Shown piece by piece: positions 9,975-20,847 of a stretch of 64,000 nucleotides of DNA. The stretch comes from Gammaproteobacteria bacterium (GTDB taxonomy: Bacteria > Pseudomonadota > Gammaproteobacteria > GCA-001735895): assembly GCA_024225395.1 (NCBI GenBank), contig JAAEMR010000257.1, positions 23,574 through 87,573 of the forward strand, read 5' to 3'. The notes beneath the pieces are model-generated. The model saw only the letters and a list, made by a program, of their open reading frames with translations, did no database searches and was not told the DNA's origin. The stretch's first letter is position 1; each line of letters starts with the position of its first letter. Position numbers and translations under genes: made by a program.

Positions 9975-10095
9975 CTCGAACCCTGAGAACACTTGTGCTC
10001 ATAGTCGAATAAATATTAAAGAACTTTCAACATAAAGATTCCTACATGCTAAGCTTTTAAATAACAATAAAATTATACCTCTAGCAAAGTACAGT

Positions 10096-13000
10096 ATGAA
10101 TATTAACTGGATTAAAGACCTGGAAAATCATATTAATGATTCAGAAGTCTCAGAATTTTTACAGGGAAAAGATTTAAACCTTATATTTCCACGTGGTTAT
10201 CGCGACGACTTCCAGATCATTGATGCCTATGAAGATTTCATAAAAATAAGTCATTTGGTAAAGCTACAGGCTTTACAGGTCAAATTAACGGATAACAGCC
10301 AGGCTAAACAATTTTATATCAAACTCTATTCACTTGATAAGGCCGTTACGCTTTCTCAGTCCATGTCTATTCTGGAGTCAATGGGTCTGGAAGTTTTGCT
10401 GGAAAAACCCTATCAATTAAAAGTTGATGGCCATTATGTCTGGCTACATCACTTTACCTTGCAAAGATGTCATGACTTATGTGCTTATGATCATGGCAAA
10501 ATGCCTCGTTATTTTAGAGAACTGTTTATATCGGTGTGGAATAATGAAACCGAAAATGATAACTTCAATCAGTTGCTTTTTTCGACCTGTTTAAAGAAAA
10601 ATAACATCGCTATCCTCAGAGCCTATACCGCTTATTTGAATCAGGTCAATTTTCCTTACAGCCAGGCATTGATCATAGAAACATTAAATGCCCACCCATT
10701 AATCACTTTAAAATTTATTAAATTATTCCTGTATAAATTTGACCCGGAAAAAAATCTGCATGAAAAGTATACAAAAGCTCACGCAGAGTACCTCGATTTA
10801 TTAAATGATATCGAGTCACTGGATCAGGATTTAATATTCAAACGCTTCCTGAATCTGATTGAAGCAACGGTTAGAACCAATTATTTTCAACCTTCTCAAC
10901 AGAATAATGCTTACATCAGTTTTAAATTAGAATCCGCTAAAGTAACAAAGCTACCTCACCCCCATCCCCTGTATGAAATTTTTGTCTACAGTTCTCGCTT
11001 CGAAGGTATTCATTTACGCGGTGGCAAAGTTGCACGCGGTGGATTGCGCTGGTCTGATCGCAAAGAAGACTACCGGACTGAAGTATTAGGCTTGATGAAA
11101 GCGCAAATGGTCAAAAATGCCGTGATAGTGCCTGCAGGTTCTAAAGGCGGTTTTATCACTAAACAAACTGTGGGGCTCAACCGCGACGATACGTTCGAAG
11201 AAGTAAAAACCTGTTATCAGTTATATATTCATGCACTGATTGAATTAACAGATAACTTAATCGCAGGTAAGGTACAAAAACCACTGTTAACAAGACTCCA
11301 TGATCAGGATGATCCGTATCTGGTTGTAGCTGCTGACAAAGGCACAGCTACTTTCTCTGATATTGCAAATACCGTCTCCGAATCTCACAATTTCTGGTTA
11401 CAGGATGCTTTTGCCTCAGGCGGTTCTGCCGGCTATGACCATAAAGTCATGGGCATAACAGCTCGCGGTGCCTGGGAATCGGTCAAAAGACATTTTCGGG
11501 GTATGGGTAAAAATATACAGACCGAAAAATTCACTGTACTGGGCATAGGTGATATGTCAGGAGATGTTTTTGGTAATGGCATGCTGTTATCTCCTGCTAT
11601 ACAGTTAGTAGCCGCATTTAATCATATGCATATCTTCATCGACCCTTCCCCCGATATCGAAGCCAGTTACCAGGAAAGACAGCGATTATTCGTATTACCC
11701 CATTCAAGCTGGACTGATTATAAGAAAAGTTTGATCAGTAAAGGGGGTGGAATATTTAGCCGTAAATTGAAAAAAATTCCAATGTCGGCTCAGATGAAGT
11801 CTCTCACCGGTAGCAGTTCAAGTTACCTGACACCCGATGAACTGATCAGGCTATTACTTAAATCACAGGTTGACCTGTTGTGGAATGGGGGCATTGGCAC
11901 CTATGTAAAAGCCACTACAGAAAGCAATGAACAGGTAAAAGACAAAACCAACGATTCATTAAGAATCAATGGGTTAGAGCTTAAAGCTAAAGTTATAGGC
12001 GAAGGTGGAAATCTGGGCTTTACTCAACTGGGTCGTATAGAATACGCTAAAAAAGGCGGCCTGATTTACACTGATTCAATCGATAATTCAGCAGGTGTTG
12101 ACTGTTCTGACCATGAGGTAAATCTTAAGATAATGCTTTCTCAGCTTGTAATAAATGGCGAGTTGAGTATGCAGGATAGAAATACACTGCTTTCTGATAT
12201 GACAGATGATATCGCTCATTTATGCCTACAGAATAATTACGACCAGACTCAAATTATTGACATAGTGCTATCAAGGTCATCCAGATTAATGCACGAACAT
12301 AATCGATTTATCCGTCACCTGGAAAGCACTAAAGTACTAAATCGTAAAATTGAGTTTCTACCTTACGAAGATGCCATCACAGAACGTAACTCACAAAACC
12401 AGGGCCTGTATGGCCCCGAACTATGTATTCTTTTATCCTACAGTAAACTCACCTACAAAGAGGCTCTGCTGTCTTCAAATTTAGCCGACGAACCTTTCTT
12501 TGATAAAACCTTACTGGATTACTTCCCTGTCAGCATTCAACAAAAATACAAAAATGAAATTCTGGCTCATCCACTTAAACGTGAGATTATCGCAACCCAG
12601 TTGAGCAACCAGGTCATTAACCAGATTGGCCCGGGCTTTGGTTTTAGAATGCGCGAAGAAACCGGAGCCAACCTCGTTAGTATTGCAAAAGCCTATGCTA
12701 TCTGTAAAAAAGTTTTCTGCACCGATAATTTATGGAAAGAGATTCAACAACTGGACAATCAGGTTAATGAGCAAAATAGGTATGCCAGTTTTCGGATGGT
12801 AAGTGGTTTCCTGGAACGTTCTATCAGTTGGTTACTACGAAACCACCCTGCACATATGGACGTAGAGCGCTTGATAAAACGTTATGCAAATGATTCTACC
12901 CGGTTGCGTAAAGTGATACCTCATGCACTCGCCGGACAGGCCAGAAAAACCTACACAAGCACTAAACGACAACTGCTTAAACAGAAGTTCCCTGAACATA

Positions 13001-13434
13001 TCGCAAAGGAACTTGCTGAAATCAGCATTCTTGCTTCATCTTTTGACATAATAGAAATCAAGATATCCCAGCGTTCTAATACAGAAAATACGGCACGCCT
13101 GTTTTTTGCACTGTCAGAAAGGCTCCAGCTTAACTGGATAAGACAGCAAATTTCAGAAACCAATATTCGTAATCACTGGCACCAACTCGCTATTGCCAAC
13201 ATGAGAAATGAGTTACACAGAACACAGCGTCAACTCACAGAGTTAATATTACAGTCTGTAAAAAATAAACGTCATACAACTAAAGCTCTGAAACAATGGA
13301 TGCATAAATATGACTATGCCATCAGGCGTTATGAGCAGATGCTCAGTGAATTACAGGCATTGAGAAAACTCGATTTCACCATGGCCAGTGTGGCTGTATT
13401 TGAAGTTAGACGACTTTTATCTCTAACCCCATAA
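10096..13434 (+). CDS. Large NAD-specific glutamate dehydrogenase, short form
   Basis: This protein oxidises glutamate to 2-oxoglutarate and ammonia with NAD. It belongs to the large (L-GDH) class. The block around residues 315-352 (GLRWSDRKEDYRTE ... PAGSKGGF) is the family signature, with the catalytic lysine near 350. At 1112 residues it is much shorter than the ~1600-residue 180-kDa enzymes. Its N-terminus begins at what matches the third ACT-like domain of those, so the first ~480 residues are missing, as in the 115-kDa subclass. It follows an aminotransferase in the same direction with a 121-base gap. The role is probably catabolic, releasing ammonium from amino acids, the opposite of GS upstream. 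Confidence 0.9.
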   Translation: MNINWIKDLENHINDSEVSEFLQGKDLNLIFPRGYRDDFQIIDAYEDFIKISHLVKLQALQVKLTDNSQAKQFYIKLYSLDKAVTLSQSMSILESMGLEVLLEKPYQLKVDGHYVWLHHFTLQRCHDLCAYDHGKMPRYFRELFISVWNNETENDNFNQLLFSTCLKKNNIAILRAYTAYLNQVNFPYSQALIIETLNAHPLITLKFIKLFLYKFDPEKNLHEKYTKAHAEYLDLLNDIESLDQDLIFKRFLNLIEATVRTNYFQPSQQNNAYISFKLESAKVTKLPHPHPLYEIFVYSSRFEGIHLRGGKVARGGLRWSDRKEDYRTEVLGLMKAQMVKNAVIVPAGSKGGFITKQTVGLNRDDTFEEVKTCYQLYIHALIELTDNLIAGKVQKPLLTRLHDQDDPYLVVAADKGTATFSDIANTVSESHNFWLQDAFASGGSAGYDHKVMGITARGAWESVKRHFRGMGKNIQTEKFTVLGIGDMSGDVFGNGMLLSPAIQLVAAFNHMHIFIDPSPDIEASYQERQRLFVLPHSSWTDYKKSLISKGGGIFSRKLKKIPMSAQMKSLTGSSSSYLTPDELIRLLLKSQVDLLWNGGIGTYVKATTESNEQVKDKTNDSLRINGLELKAKVIGEGGNLGFTQLGRIEYAKKGGLIYTDSIDNSAGVDCSDHEVNLKIMLSQLVINGELSMQDRNTLLSDMTDDIAHLCLQNNYDQTQIIDIVLSRSSRLMHEHNRFIRHLESTKVLNRKIEFLPYEDAITERNSQNQGLYGPELCILLSYSKLTYKEALLSSNLADEPFFDKTLLDYFPVSIQQKYKNEILAHPLKREIIATQLSNQVINQIGPGFGFRMREETGANLVSIAKAYAICKKVFCTDNLWKEIQQLDNQVNEQNRYASFRMVSGFLERSISWLLRNHPAHMDVERLIKRYANDSTRLRKVIPHALAGQARKTYTSTKRQLLKQKFPEHIAKELAEISILASSFDIIEIKISQRSNTENTARLFFALSERLQLNWIRQQISETNIRNHWHQLAIANMRNELHRTQRQLTELILQSVKNKRHTTKALKQWMHKYDYAIRRYEQMLSELQALRKLDFTMASVAVFEVRRLLSLTP

Positions 13435-13484
13435 ATTAACGTTTAGCATATAAAACTGAGGGTGCTATATGCGCACCACAGTGT

Positions 13485-13829
13485 TTAAAACTCAAGCTCC
13501 ATCAGCTCCCCTAAACCGGGGCTCCAACCAAAATCTTTGAGTTTAACCCGGTTATTCAACACCACCACGCCTTCTTCCTGTAGCAAACCCTTCTGTCGTT
13601 CAGCCTGTAATGACCCGGCCGGGAAAGCAAGCTGACCATTACTTTTTAAAATTCGATACCAGGGTACCTCCAGTTCATCAGGAGCATATTGCATCACTTT
13701 ACCAACCAGCCGCGCTCGCCCGGGTAAACCGGCTAAATCGGCAACAAAGCCATAACAGCTGACTTTACCAACTGGCACTTTACACACTGTTTTCCAGATT
13801 TTTTCAGCTTTTAAAGTATCAAATACCAT
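13485..13829 (-). CDS. Alkyltransferase-like protein (ATL, MGMT fold)
   Basis: A 114-residue protein with the winged-helix part of O6-alkylguanine-DNA alkyltransferases. At the place of the catalytic PCHR it has PWYR (residues 56-59), so there is no acceptor cysteine. Such ATL proteins bind O6-alkylguanine, flip the base and hand the lesion to nucleotide excision repair, without doing the transfer themselves. The helix-turn-helix arginine region GLPGRARLVG (34-43) is kept. It is convergent with the GDH gene. The usual ATL motif is PWHR; here His is Tyr. Confidence 0.85.
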   Translation of the reverse strand: MVFDTLKAEKIWKTVCKVPVGKVSCYGFVADLAGLPGRARLVGKVMQYAPDELEVPWYRILKSNGQLAFPAGSLQAERQKGLLQEEGVVVLNNRVKLKDFGWSPGLGELMELEF

Positions 13830-13940
13830 GATTTAAATGTTTCATTACTCGAATATTTAAAATAATTACCTGATTTAGCCTCTCATTTAATGAACTTGTC
13901 TGTTATCTTATCACCTGATATTTATTACCCGAAACTTGTT

Positions 13941-14732
13941 ATGACCCCCCGTTATTTGAAATTTTTCACTACAGTTATTATCTTAACGCTTGTTTCTGCC
14001 TGTGCGACAAATATAGCAGGACGCAAACAGTTTATGCTAGTTTCAGAAAGCAGTGCAATCGAATCGTCTAGACAGGCTTATATCAATACTCTCGAGCCAT
14101 TTAAAAAGGAAGGTAAGCTAGATAATAATTCTGCCATGGTTCAACGAGTCAATAGCATTACCGCTAAACTTATTCAACAGGCCAAAATTATTCGTCCTGG
14201 TACTAAAAAATGGCAATGGAGCGTTAAAATAATTGATGACCCGAAAACCATCAACGCCTGGTGTATGGCGGGTGGAAAAATGGCTATCTATACTGGGCTG
14301 ATTAACCAGCTAAAGGCTACAGATGATGAAATAGCACAGGTGATGGGACATGAAATTTCTCATGCCCTGGCCAATCACACCGCTGAACGTATGTCAGTAG
14401 CGATGGCCAGTGACCTGGCAATCAACCTGTATAATAGTTCCATCGGAGAATCATCCGGCACAACATCTCTGGCAACTGCAGCTGCCCAGGTGGCATTGAA
14501 ACTACCTAATAGCAGAACATCCGAGTCAGAAGCCGATATGATTGGAATAGAACTCGCCGCAAAAGCTGGGTTTAACCCGAATGCAGCCGTCACTTTATGG
14601 CAGAAAATGGCAAAAGCCGGTGGTGGATCCAGTCTAGAATTTTTGAGTACTCACCCGTCACCTAAAAACAGGGAACAGGCATTAAAGAAAGCAATCCCTA
14701 AAATGATGCCCTATTATCAGTCAGCAAAATAA
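13941..14732 (+). CDS. M48-family metallopeptidase lipoprotein
   Basis: A zinc peptidase of 263 residues with HEISH at 137-141 and a downstream SEAD (ESEADMIG) zinc-ligand motif. I start it at 13941 rather than 13890 because this gives a normal lipoprotein signal peptide with lipobox VSAC (Cys21); the longer version would put 17 extra residues before it. It resembles the YcaL/LoiP-like single-domain M48 peptidases that work on outer-membrane proteins in the periplasm. It stands alone between the ATL gene and dapB. Confidence 0.88.
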   Translation: MTPRYLKFFTTVIILTLVSACATNIAGRKQFMLVSESSAIESSRQAYINTLEPFKKEGKLDNNSAMVQRVNSITAKLIQQAKIIRPGTKKWQWSVKIIDDPKTINAWCMAGGKMAIYTGLINQLKATDDEIAQVMGHEISHALANHTAERMSVAMASDLAINLYNSSIGESSGTTSLATAAAQVALKLPNSRTSESEADMIGIELAAKAGFNPNAAVTLWQKMAKAGGGSSLEFLSTHPSPKNREQALKKAIPKMMPYYQSAK

Positions 14733-14745
14733 AAAGATAATTTAC

Positions 14746-15555
<810 letters not shown>

Positions 15556-15575
15556 TCAAATGTTCTGTAATAATT

Positions 15576-15712
15576 TTTATCACAAAGAGCACGAAGGGTT
15601 TGATAAAAATGAATAAGGACTAATGAGTTTTAACCTGTTTCATTCACGTATAATTTAAGGCTAATAATATTTGAGCCCTTAATTACTCTTCGTGTTCTTC
15701 GTGGTGAAATGT
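15576..15712. repeat. Dispersed intergenic repeat, CACGAAG type (copy 1)
   Basis: A ~137-bp element between dnaJ and dapB whose ends are imperfect inverted repeats: CACAAAGAGCACGAAGGG on the left and CTTCGTGTTCTTCGTGGTG on the right. The same end type bounds the element at 59393-59533. The ends consist of short iterated CACGAAG units. There is no coding capacity. Confidence 0.65.
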
Positions 15713-15713
15713 T

Positions 15714-16841
15714 TTAAGACTTCATATCCTCAAAGAATTTTTTAACACCATCCATCCAGCTGTTTTCATTCGGGCTATGTTTCTTGACTGACTTACCCAT
15801 GGAGTCAGCAAACTGTTCTAATAACTCTTTCTGATCTTTATTCAATTTAACAGGTGTCTCAACAATAACTCTACAAATTAAATCGCCTATCGGTCCACCA
15901 CGAACAGGTTTCACACCCTTTCCACGCATCCGAAACAATTTATGAGATTGTGTGCCCGCTGGAATTTTCAGCTTCAGGCGACCATTTAAACTCGGTACTT
16001 CAAGTTCACCACCAAGCGCAGCAATAACAATACTGATCGGAACATCACAGTAAAGATCAGCATTGTCTCTTTCAAATATTGAGTGAGCTTTTACTCTCAT
16101 CTGAACATACAAATCACCCGGAGGTGCACCGCGCTCACCCAGATCACCTTCACCGCTGAGACGTATTCTATCGCCATTATCAACACCCGCTGGAACTTCA
16201 ACCGAGAGTGATTTGTAATGTTTAACCTGACCTTCACCATGACAGGAATTACAGGGATCTTTGATGACCTGCCCAGTACCTCGACAGGCAGGACATGTTT
16301 GCTGAACAGAGAAGAAACCCTGTTGCATTCTTACCTGGCCATGACCGGCACAGGTTGTACAGGTTTCAGGAGATGAACCTTTTTTAGCACCTGTTCCTGC
16401 ACAATCAGTACAGGTTTTGTGTGTAGGTACTTTGATTTTTACTGTGGTACCGGCTACGGCATCTTCCAGGTTGAGTTCCAGGTTGTACTGAAGATCAGCA
16501 CCTTTGCGAACACGTTGGCCACCGCCACCACCGCTAAAAATATCACCGAAGATATCACTAAATGCATCCCCAAAACCGCCACCACCGAATCCACCACCGC
16601 CACCGGCCTGTTGATTCACACCGGCATGACCAAACTGGTCATAAGCAGCTCGTTTTTGTGAATCCGTTAAAACTTCGTAGGCTTCCTTGGCTTCCTTGAA
16701 TTTATGTTCAGTTTCCTCATCACCATCGGTATTGCGATCAGGGTGATATTTCATTGCCAGGCGACGAAATGCCTTTTTCATTTCAGCACTTGAAGCCGTC
16801 TTACTCACCCCAAGGACTTCGTAATAATCTCTTTGCGACAT
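15714..16841 (-). CDS. dnaJ: Chaperone DnaJ
   Basis: The DnaK co-chaperone, 375 residues. The J domain has HPD at about 33-35, followed by a Gly/Phe-rich linker (about 77-110) and four CxxCxGxG zinc repeats ([32 protein letters not shown]), then the substrate-binding C-terminal domain. It stimulates DnaK ATP hydrolysis and delivers unfolded proteins. It lies 97 bases after dnaK in the same direction, with a hairpin between them. Confidence 0.98.
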   Translation of the reverse strand: MSQRDYYEVLGVSKTASSAEMKKAFRRLAMKYHPDRNTDGDEETEHKFKEAKEAYEVLTDSQKRAAYDQFGHAGVNQQAGGGGGFGGGGFGDAFSDIFGDIFSGGGGGQRVRKGADLQYNLELNLEDAVAGTTVKIKVPTHKTCTDCAGTGAKKGSSPETCTTCAGHGQVRMQQGFFSVQQTCPACRGTGQVIKDPCNSCHGEGQVKHYKSLSVEVPAGVDNGDRIRLSGEGDLGERGAPPGDLYVQMRVKAHSIFERDNADLYCDVPISIVIAALGGELEVPSLNGRLKLKIPAGTQSHKLFRMRGKGVKPVRGGPIGDLICRVIVETPVKLNKDQKELLEQFADSMGKSVKKHSPNENSWMDGVKKFFEDMKS

Positions 16842-16884
16842 AATATATTTCTATTCAATTTTCTTCAGCATTTAAACGCAAGAA

Positions 16885-16912
16885 GCGGACGAATGTTTTC
16901 ACACTCGCCCGC
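16885..16912 (-). other. Hairpin between dnaK and dnaJ
   Basis: On the minus-strand RNA, GCGGGCGAGTGT pairs with ACATTCGTCCGC (12 pairs, two of them G-U) around a GAAA tetraloop. No U-run follows directly, so it is more likely an mRNA-processing or stabilising structure, or a partial terminator, that sets dnaK above dnaJ. Confidence 0.6.
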
Positions 16913-16938
16913 TATGGGATCGTTAAAGCTATTAACTT

Positions 16939-18876
16939 TTACTTCTTATCGTCTTTAACTTCTTCAAATTCAGCATCAACGACATCGTCATCAGCATTGT
17001 TTGCTGCACCGGCATCATCACCTGCGGGGGCACCTTCAGCACCTGCCTGTTCACCGGGATTTGCAGCATAAGCTTTTTCTGCCAACTTGCCAGAAGCTTC
17101 AGCCAGAGTTTTAGTCTTAGCTTCAATCTCTTCTTTATCAGTGCCTTCAAGCGCTTTCTTCAAGTCAGCAGTCGCTGATTCAATCGCTTCTTTATCGGCA
17201 GCTTCTACCTGGTCACCGAGGTCTGATAATGATTTTTCAGTTGCATGAATCATCGCGTCAGCCTGGTTGCGAACCTCAACAAGCTCACGAACTTTACGAT
17301 CTTCATCAGCATGAGCCTCAGCATCCTTGATCATATTCTCAACTTCATCATCGGATAAACCGCTGGATGCCTTGATCACAATCTTTTGCTCTTTACCGGT
17401 AGCTTTGTCTTTTGCCGATACGTGCAAGATGCCATTCGCATCAATATCAAAAGTTACTTCAACCTGAGGTACACCACGTGGAGCCGGTGGTATATCTGAC
17501 AGATCAAATCGACCTAAAGATTTGTTAGCAGTTGCAACTTCACGCTCACCTTGCAATACATGTACGGTAACTGCTGTCTGGTTATCTTCAGCCGTAGAAA
17601 AAGTTTGCGCGGCCTTGGTTGGAATGGTTGTATTCTTATCGATCAGCTTGGTCATAACACCACCCAGCGTTTCGATACCCAGAGATAATGGCGTTACATC
17701 CAGTAATAAGACGTTTTTAACATCTCCACCTAAAACACCACCCTGGATTGCTGCACCCGAAGCAACGGCTTCATCAGGGTTAACATCTCTACGAGGGTCT
17801 TTACCAAAGAAGTCTTTAACCACTTCCTGGACCTTAGGCATACGAGTTTGACCACCGACCAGAATAACGTCATTAATTTCTGAAACTGATAAACCGGCGT
17901 CTTCAAGCGCAGTTTTTAATGGCTCGATAGTACGTGCAACCAGGTCATCTACCAGAGATTCGAGTTTGGCACGAGTAATCTTAAGATTAAGGTGCTTTGG
18001 TCCAGAGGCATCAGCTGTAATGTAAGGTAAATTTACATCAGTCTGAGTGCTTGATGACAATTCAATTTTGGCTTTTTCAGCAGCTTCTTTCAAACGTTGC
18101 ATCGCCAGGGGGTCACCACGTAAATCCATGCCCTGCTCTTTTTTGAACTCATCAGCAAGATAATCGATCAGACGGAAGTCAAAATCTTCACCACCGAGGA
18201 ATGTATCACCATTGGTTGAAAGTACTTCAAACTGATGCTCACCATCAATTTCAGCAACCTCAATGATAGAGATATCGAAAGTACCACCACCCAGATCGTA
18301 AACAGCCAGGGTTTTATCACCGGTAGCTTTATCCATTCCATAGGCCAGTGCGGCAGCAGTTGGCTCATTGATAATACGTTTTACATCAAGGCCGGCAATT
18401 TTACCGGCATCTTTAGTCGCCTGACGCTGCGAGTCATTGAAATATGCAGGTACGGTAATAACCGCTTCAGTCACTTCTTCACCCAGGTAATCCTCAGCCG
18501 ATTTTTTCATCTTCTGCAAAACACGAGCTGAGACTTCAGGAGGAGCCATTTTCTTAGTCTTGGCTTCAACCCATGCATCACCGTTATCAGCTTTTAATAT
18601 AGTGTACGGCACCAGATCAATATCTTTCTGAACTGCTTTCTCTTCAAAACGACGACCGATCAAACGTTTTACCGCGTACAGTGTATCGTTAGGGTTTGTG
18701 ACAGCCTGACGTTTGGCAGGTTGACCGACCAGCACCTGATCATCATCCGTGAATGCAACAATAGAAGGAGTGGTGCGATCGCCTTCTGAATTTTCTATAA
18801 CCTTGGGTGCGTCACCTTCCATGACAGATACGCATGAGTTGGTTGTACCCAGGTCAATACCAATAATTCTACCCAT
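16939..18876 (-). CDS. dnaK: Chaperone DnaK (Hsp70)
   Basis: The ATP-dependent Hsp70, 645 residues. The ATPase domain begins [16 protein letters not shown] (5-20) and has the phosphate-2 loop [14 protein letters not shown] near 195. The substrate-binding domain follows, then an acidic C-terminal tail ending in DDKK, which in the family contacts substrates and GrpE/DnaJ partners. It is preceded by its own sigma-32 type promoter and separated from grpE by a terminator. Confidence 0.99.
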   Translation of the reverse strand: MGRIIGIDLGTTNSCVSVMEGDAPKVIENSEGDRTTPSIVAFTDDDQVLVGQPAKRQAVTNPNDTLYAVKRLIGRRFEEKAVQKDIDLVPYTILKADNGDAWVEAKTKKMAPPEVSARVLQKMKKSAEDYLGEEVTEAVITVPAYFNDSQRQATKDAGKIAGLDVKRIINEPTAAALAYGMDKATGDKTLAVYDLGGGTFDISIIEVAEIDGEHQFEVLSTNGDTFLGGEDFDFRLIDYLADEFKKEQGMDLRGDPLAMQRLKEAAEKAKIELSSSTQTDVNLPYITADASGPKHLNLKITRAKLESLVDDLVARTIEPLKTALEDAGLSVSEINDVILVGGQTRMPKVQEVVKDFFGKDPRRDVNPDEAVASGAAIQGGVLGGDVKNVLLLDVTPLSLGIETLGGVMTKLIDKNTTIPTKAAQTFSTAEDNQTAVTVHVLQGEREVATANKSLGRFDLSDIPPAPRGVPQVEVTFDIDANGILHVSAKDKATGKEQKIVIKASSGLSDDEVENMIKDAEAHADEDRKVRELVEVRNQADAMIHATEKSLSDLGDQVEAADKEAIESATADLKKALEGTDKEEIEAKTKTLAEASGKLAEKAYAANPGEQAGAEGAPAGDDAGAANNADDDVVDAEFEEVKDDKK

Positions 18877-18917
18877 AATAAATCTCCAAATTTCTATAAA
18901 TATTTAACTTGTACCAG

Positions 18918-18945
18918 AAGTAGGGTCTTTTTCTCTGCTTTCAAG
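18918..18945 (-). promoter_or_regulatory. Sigma-32 heat-shock promoter of dnaK
   Basis: Read on the minus strand, CTTGAAA (18945-18939) is followed after 13 bases by CCCTACTT (18925-18918). This matches the sigma-32 consensus CTTGAAA-N(11-16)-CCCCATNT well. It lies about 40-70 bases before the dnaK start. Confidence 0.8.
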
Positions 18946-19017
18946 GGCTTAGTAAAGAAGTTTTGTAAAATTTAAGTTTTCTCTGGTTTTGAACCTGTTT
19001 ACAACACTTCCAGTAAA

Positions 19018-19054
19018 CAAAAAAGCGCTACTCAAAAACTGAATAGCGCTTTAC
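19018..19054 (-). terminator. Terminator between grpE and dnaK
   Basis: On the minus strand, AAAGCGCTA and TAGCGCTTT form a stem around a 13-base loop, followed by a short T-run. It should end most grpE transcripts before the dnaK heat-shock promoter, separating hrcA-grpE from dnaK-dnaJ. Confidence 0.8.
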
Positions 19055-19088
19055 TTAAATCTTAAAATTACAGCTGTGCTGGCAGTGG

Positions 19089-19679
19089 TTATGAACTTTT
19101 AGCCCTGGAAACCACAACCATTGCAGGACGAATCAAACGGTCATTTAACAAATAACCTTTTTGCATAACTGCCATAACGGTATTTGGATCTGATTCATCA
19201 CTTTCCATCATGCTCATCGCCTGGTGTAACTCAGGGTTAAACTTTTCCCCCAGAGGATCGACCGATGTTATGCCATTCTTTTCCAGAGTTTTTTGAAACA
19301 GATCCAGCGTCATGGAAATACCTTCTTTAATGGAATCAATATTAGCATTTTCAGCTTCAGCCGCGCTCATTCCCATTTCCATACTGTCAGAAACAGGTAA
19401 CAGGGCTTCTGCAAAGTTTTTAACCGCAAATTTATGCGCATTTTCAATGTCTCTTTGAGCACGTTTACGATTGTTTTCCATTTCAGCATTGAGACGCATA
19501 ATCTGATCCCAGTAATCCTTGATAGTGACCTGAGCCTTGGCAAGTTCTACTGCAGCATCATTTTCATCCGTGCTATCCTCATCATCGACCAGATCATTGA
19601 TTTCTTCTACACCTTCTGGTTGCCTGGTTTCTCCAGCTTCCAGTGGTTCCTGTTCAGGTGCATTTGGCTCAGATGTCAT
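19089..19679 (-). CDS. grpE: Nucleotide exchange factor GrpE
   Basis: The DnaK nucleotide exchange factor, 196 residues. An acidic, disordered N-terminus (about 1-45) leads into a long dimerisation coiled coil with AEMENNRKRAQRDIENAHK, then the beta domain with NPELHQAMSM and a C-terminal end in RLIRPAMVVVS. It follows hrcA by 53 bases in the same direction and is probably co-transcribed with it. Confidence 0.97.
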   Translation of the reverse strand: MTSEPNAPEQEPLEAGETRQPEGVEEINDLVDDEDSTDENDAAVELAKAQVTIKDYWDQIMRLNAEMENNRKRAQRDIENAHKFAVKNFAEALLPVSDSMEMGMSAAEAENANIDSIKEGISMTLDLFQKTLEKNGITSVDPLGEKFNPELHQAMSMMESDESDPNTVMAVMQKGYLLNDRLIRPAMVVVSRAKSS

Positions 19680-19732
19680 GTTTATTCTCCATTGTAAGGA
19701 TCAATTAAAAAATATTGGCAAATAGGTATGGA

Positions 19733-20776
19733 TTATTTTTGGGTATTCAAGGCTGAACTTAATAATCTTGCGGTTAAATCTACGGCAGGAATAACTTTAT
19801 CGTATGCAATTCGAGTTGGGCCAATTACCCCTAGCACACCAACCACATCATCTCCAAGGCTATAGGGCGCTCCGATAACGGTACAATCACTAAGAACTTT
19901 ATACCCTGACTCACTACCAATGAAGATTTGCACTCCTTCGGTATCAGAGCAACCATCCAGGATATGCAACAGATCTCTCTTCTGATTAAAGGTATCGAAA
20001 ATATCTCTTAATTTATTAATATCCGACAATTCGGCAAATTGCAGCAAATTTGATTCTCCCGCCGTTAACAGTGAATCATGAGTGTTTTCATTTTCACAGA
20101 CCGAACCCATCACATCCAGTACAGAATTCATGATGTTATTCACATCATCTTTATGCTGTTTGAGCTCCTGTTGTAATTTCTTTTTAGCCGCATTAAAACC
20201 AGACCCGATTAAATAACGGCTTAATAATTTTTCCGCTTCGGTTAATTCAAGATCCGTATAATCTCGATCCACCTGAATCACTTTGTTATGCACCTGATCA
20301 GAATTGACCACCATAATCACCAGAATACGGCGTTCAGTTAATTTCATGAATTCAATATGGCGAACATTAACCCTGGCTGGACGTGACACACTGATAAGCC
20401 CGGTTAACTGAGTCATTTGCGACAAAATGCCCGTTGCACTCTGAATTAAATCATTACTGGTTTTATCAACACTGAAAGTATCACTCAAAGTTTGCTCGGC
20501 AGACTTTCCTAAATCCCTGACTTCCAATAAACTATCGATGAAAAATCGGTAACCAGCCTGAGTTGGAACTCGACCCGCAGAAGTATGTGGTGAGTCCACC
20601 AGACCCAGTTTTTCAAGGTTATGCATGATATTGCGAATTGTCGCTGAACTAACATCAATTCCTGATTGCTGAGCCAGGCTTTTAGAGCCAACCGGTTGTC
20701 CATCTTTAGTGTAGGATTGAATCAGCTGCCTGAATAGAATTTGTGCACGTTCATCGAGTTCGTATTTTTCAGACAT
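19733..20776 (-). CDS. hrcA: Heat-inducible transcription repressor HrcA
   Basis: A 347-residue HrcA: an N-terminal winged helix (SYTKDGQPVGSKSL..., residues 19-75) plus the GAF-like and inserted dimerisation domains. HrcA represses groE and dnaK operons by binding the CIRCE palindrome in many bacteria. I see no CIRCE element in front of hrcA, grpE or dnaK here, so its target may be elsewhere (for example groESL). It is divergent from nadK. Confidence 0.95.
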   Translation of the reverse strand: MSEKYELDERAQILFRQLIQSYTKDGQPVGSKSLAQQSGIDVSSATIRNIMHNLEKLGLVDSPHTSAGRVPTQAGYRFFIDSLLEVRDLGKSAEQTLSDTFSVDKTSNDLIQSATGILSQMTQLTGLISVSRPARVNVRHIEFMKLTERRILVIMVVNSDQVHNKVIQVDRDYTDLELTEAEKLLSRYLIGSGFNAAKKKLQQELKQHKDDVNNIMNSVLDVMGSVCENENTHDSLLTAGESNLLQFAELSDINKLRDIFDTFNQKRDLLHILDGCSDTEGVQIFIGSESGYKVLSDCTVIGAPYSLGDDVVGVLGVIGPTRIAYDKVIPAVDLTARLLSSALNTQK

Positions 20777-20847
20777 TAGCGGTTAAATCATAGTGATATA
20801 AATAATATTAAGAATTGTAAACTGAATTATCTGTCTGTAAAGAGCCC

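Noticed and set aside
13446..13472. GCATATA / TATATGC inverted repeat after the GDH gene
   Set aside because: A 7-base stem of mostly A-T pairs with a 13-base loop and no T-run; too weak for a terminator call.
18877..20847. CIRCE operator expected for HrcA
   Set aside because: No TTAGCACTC-N9-GAGTGCTAA palindrome was found; the 19018-19054 inverted repeat is better read as a terminator.
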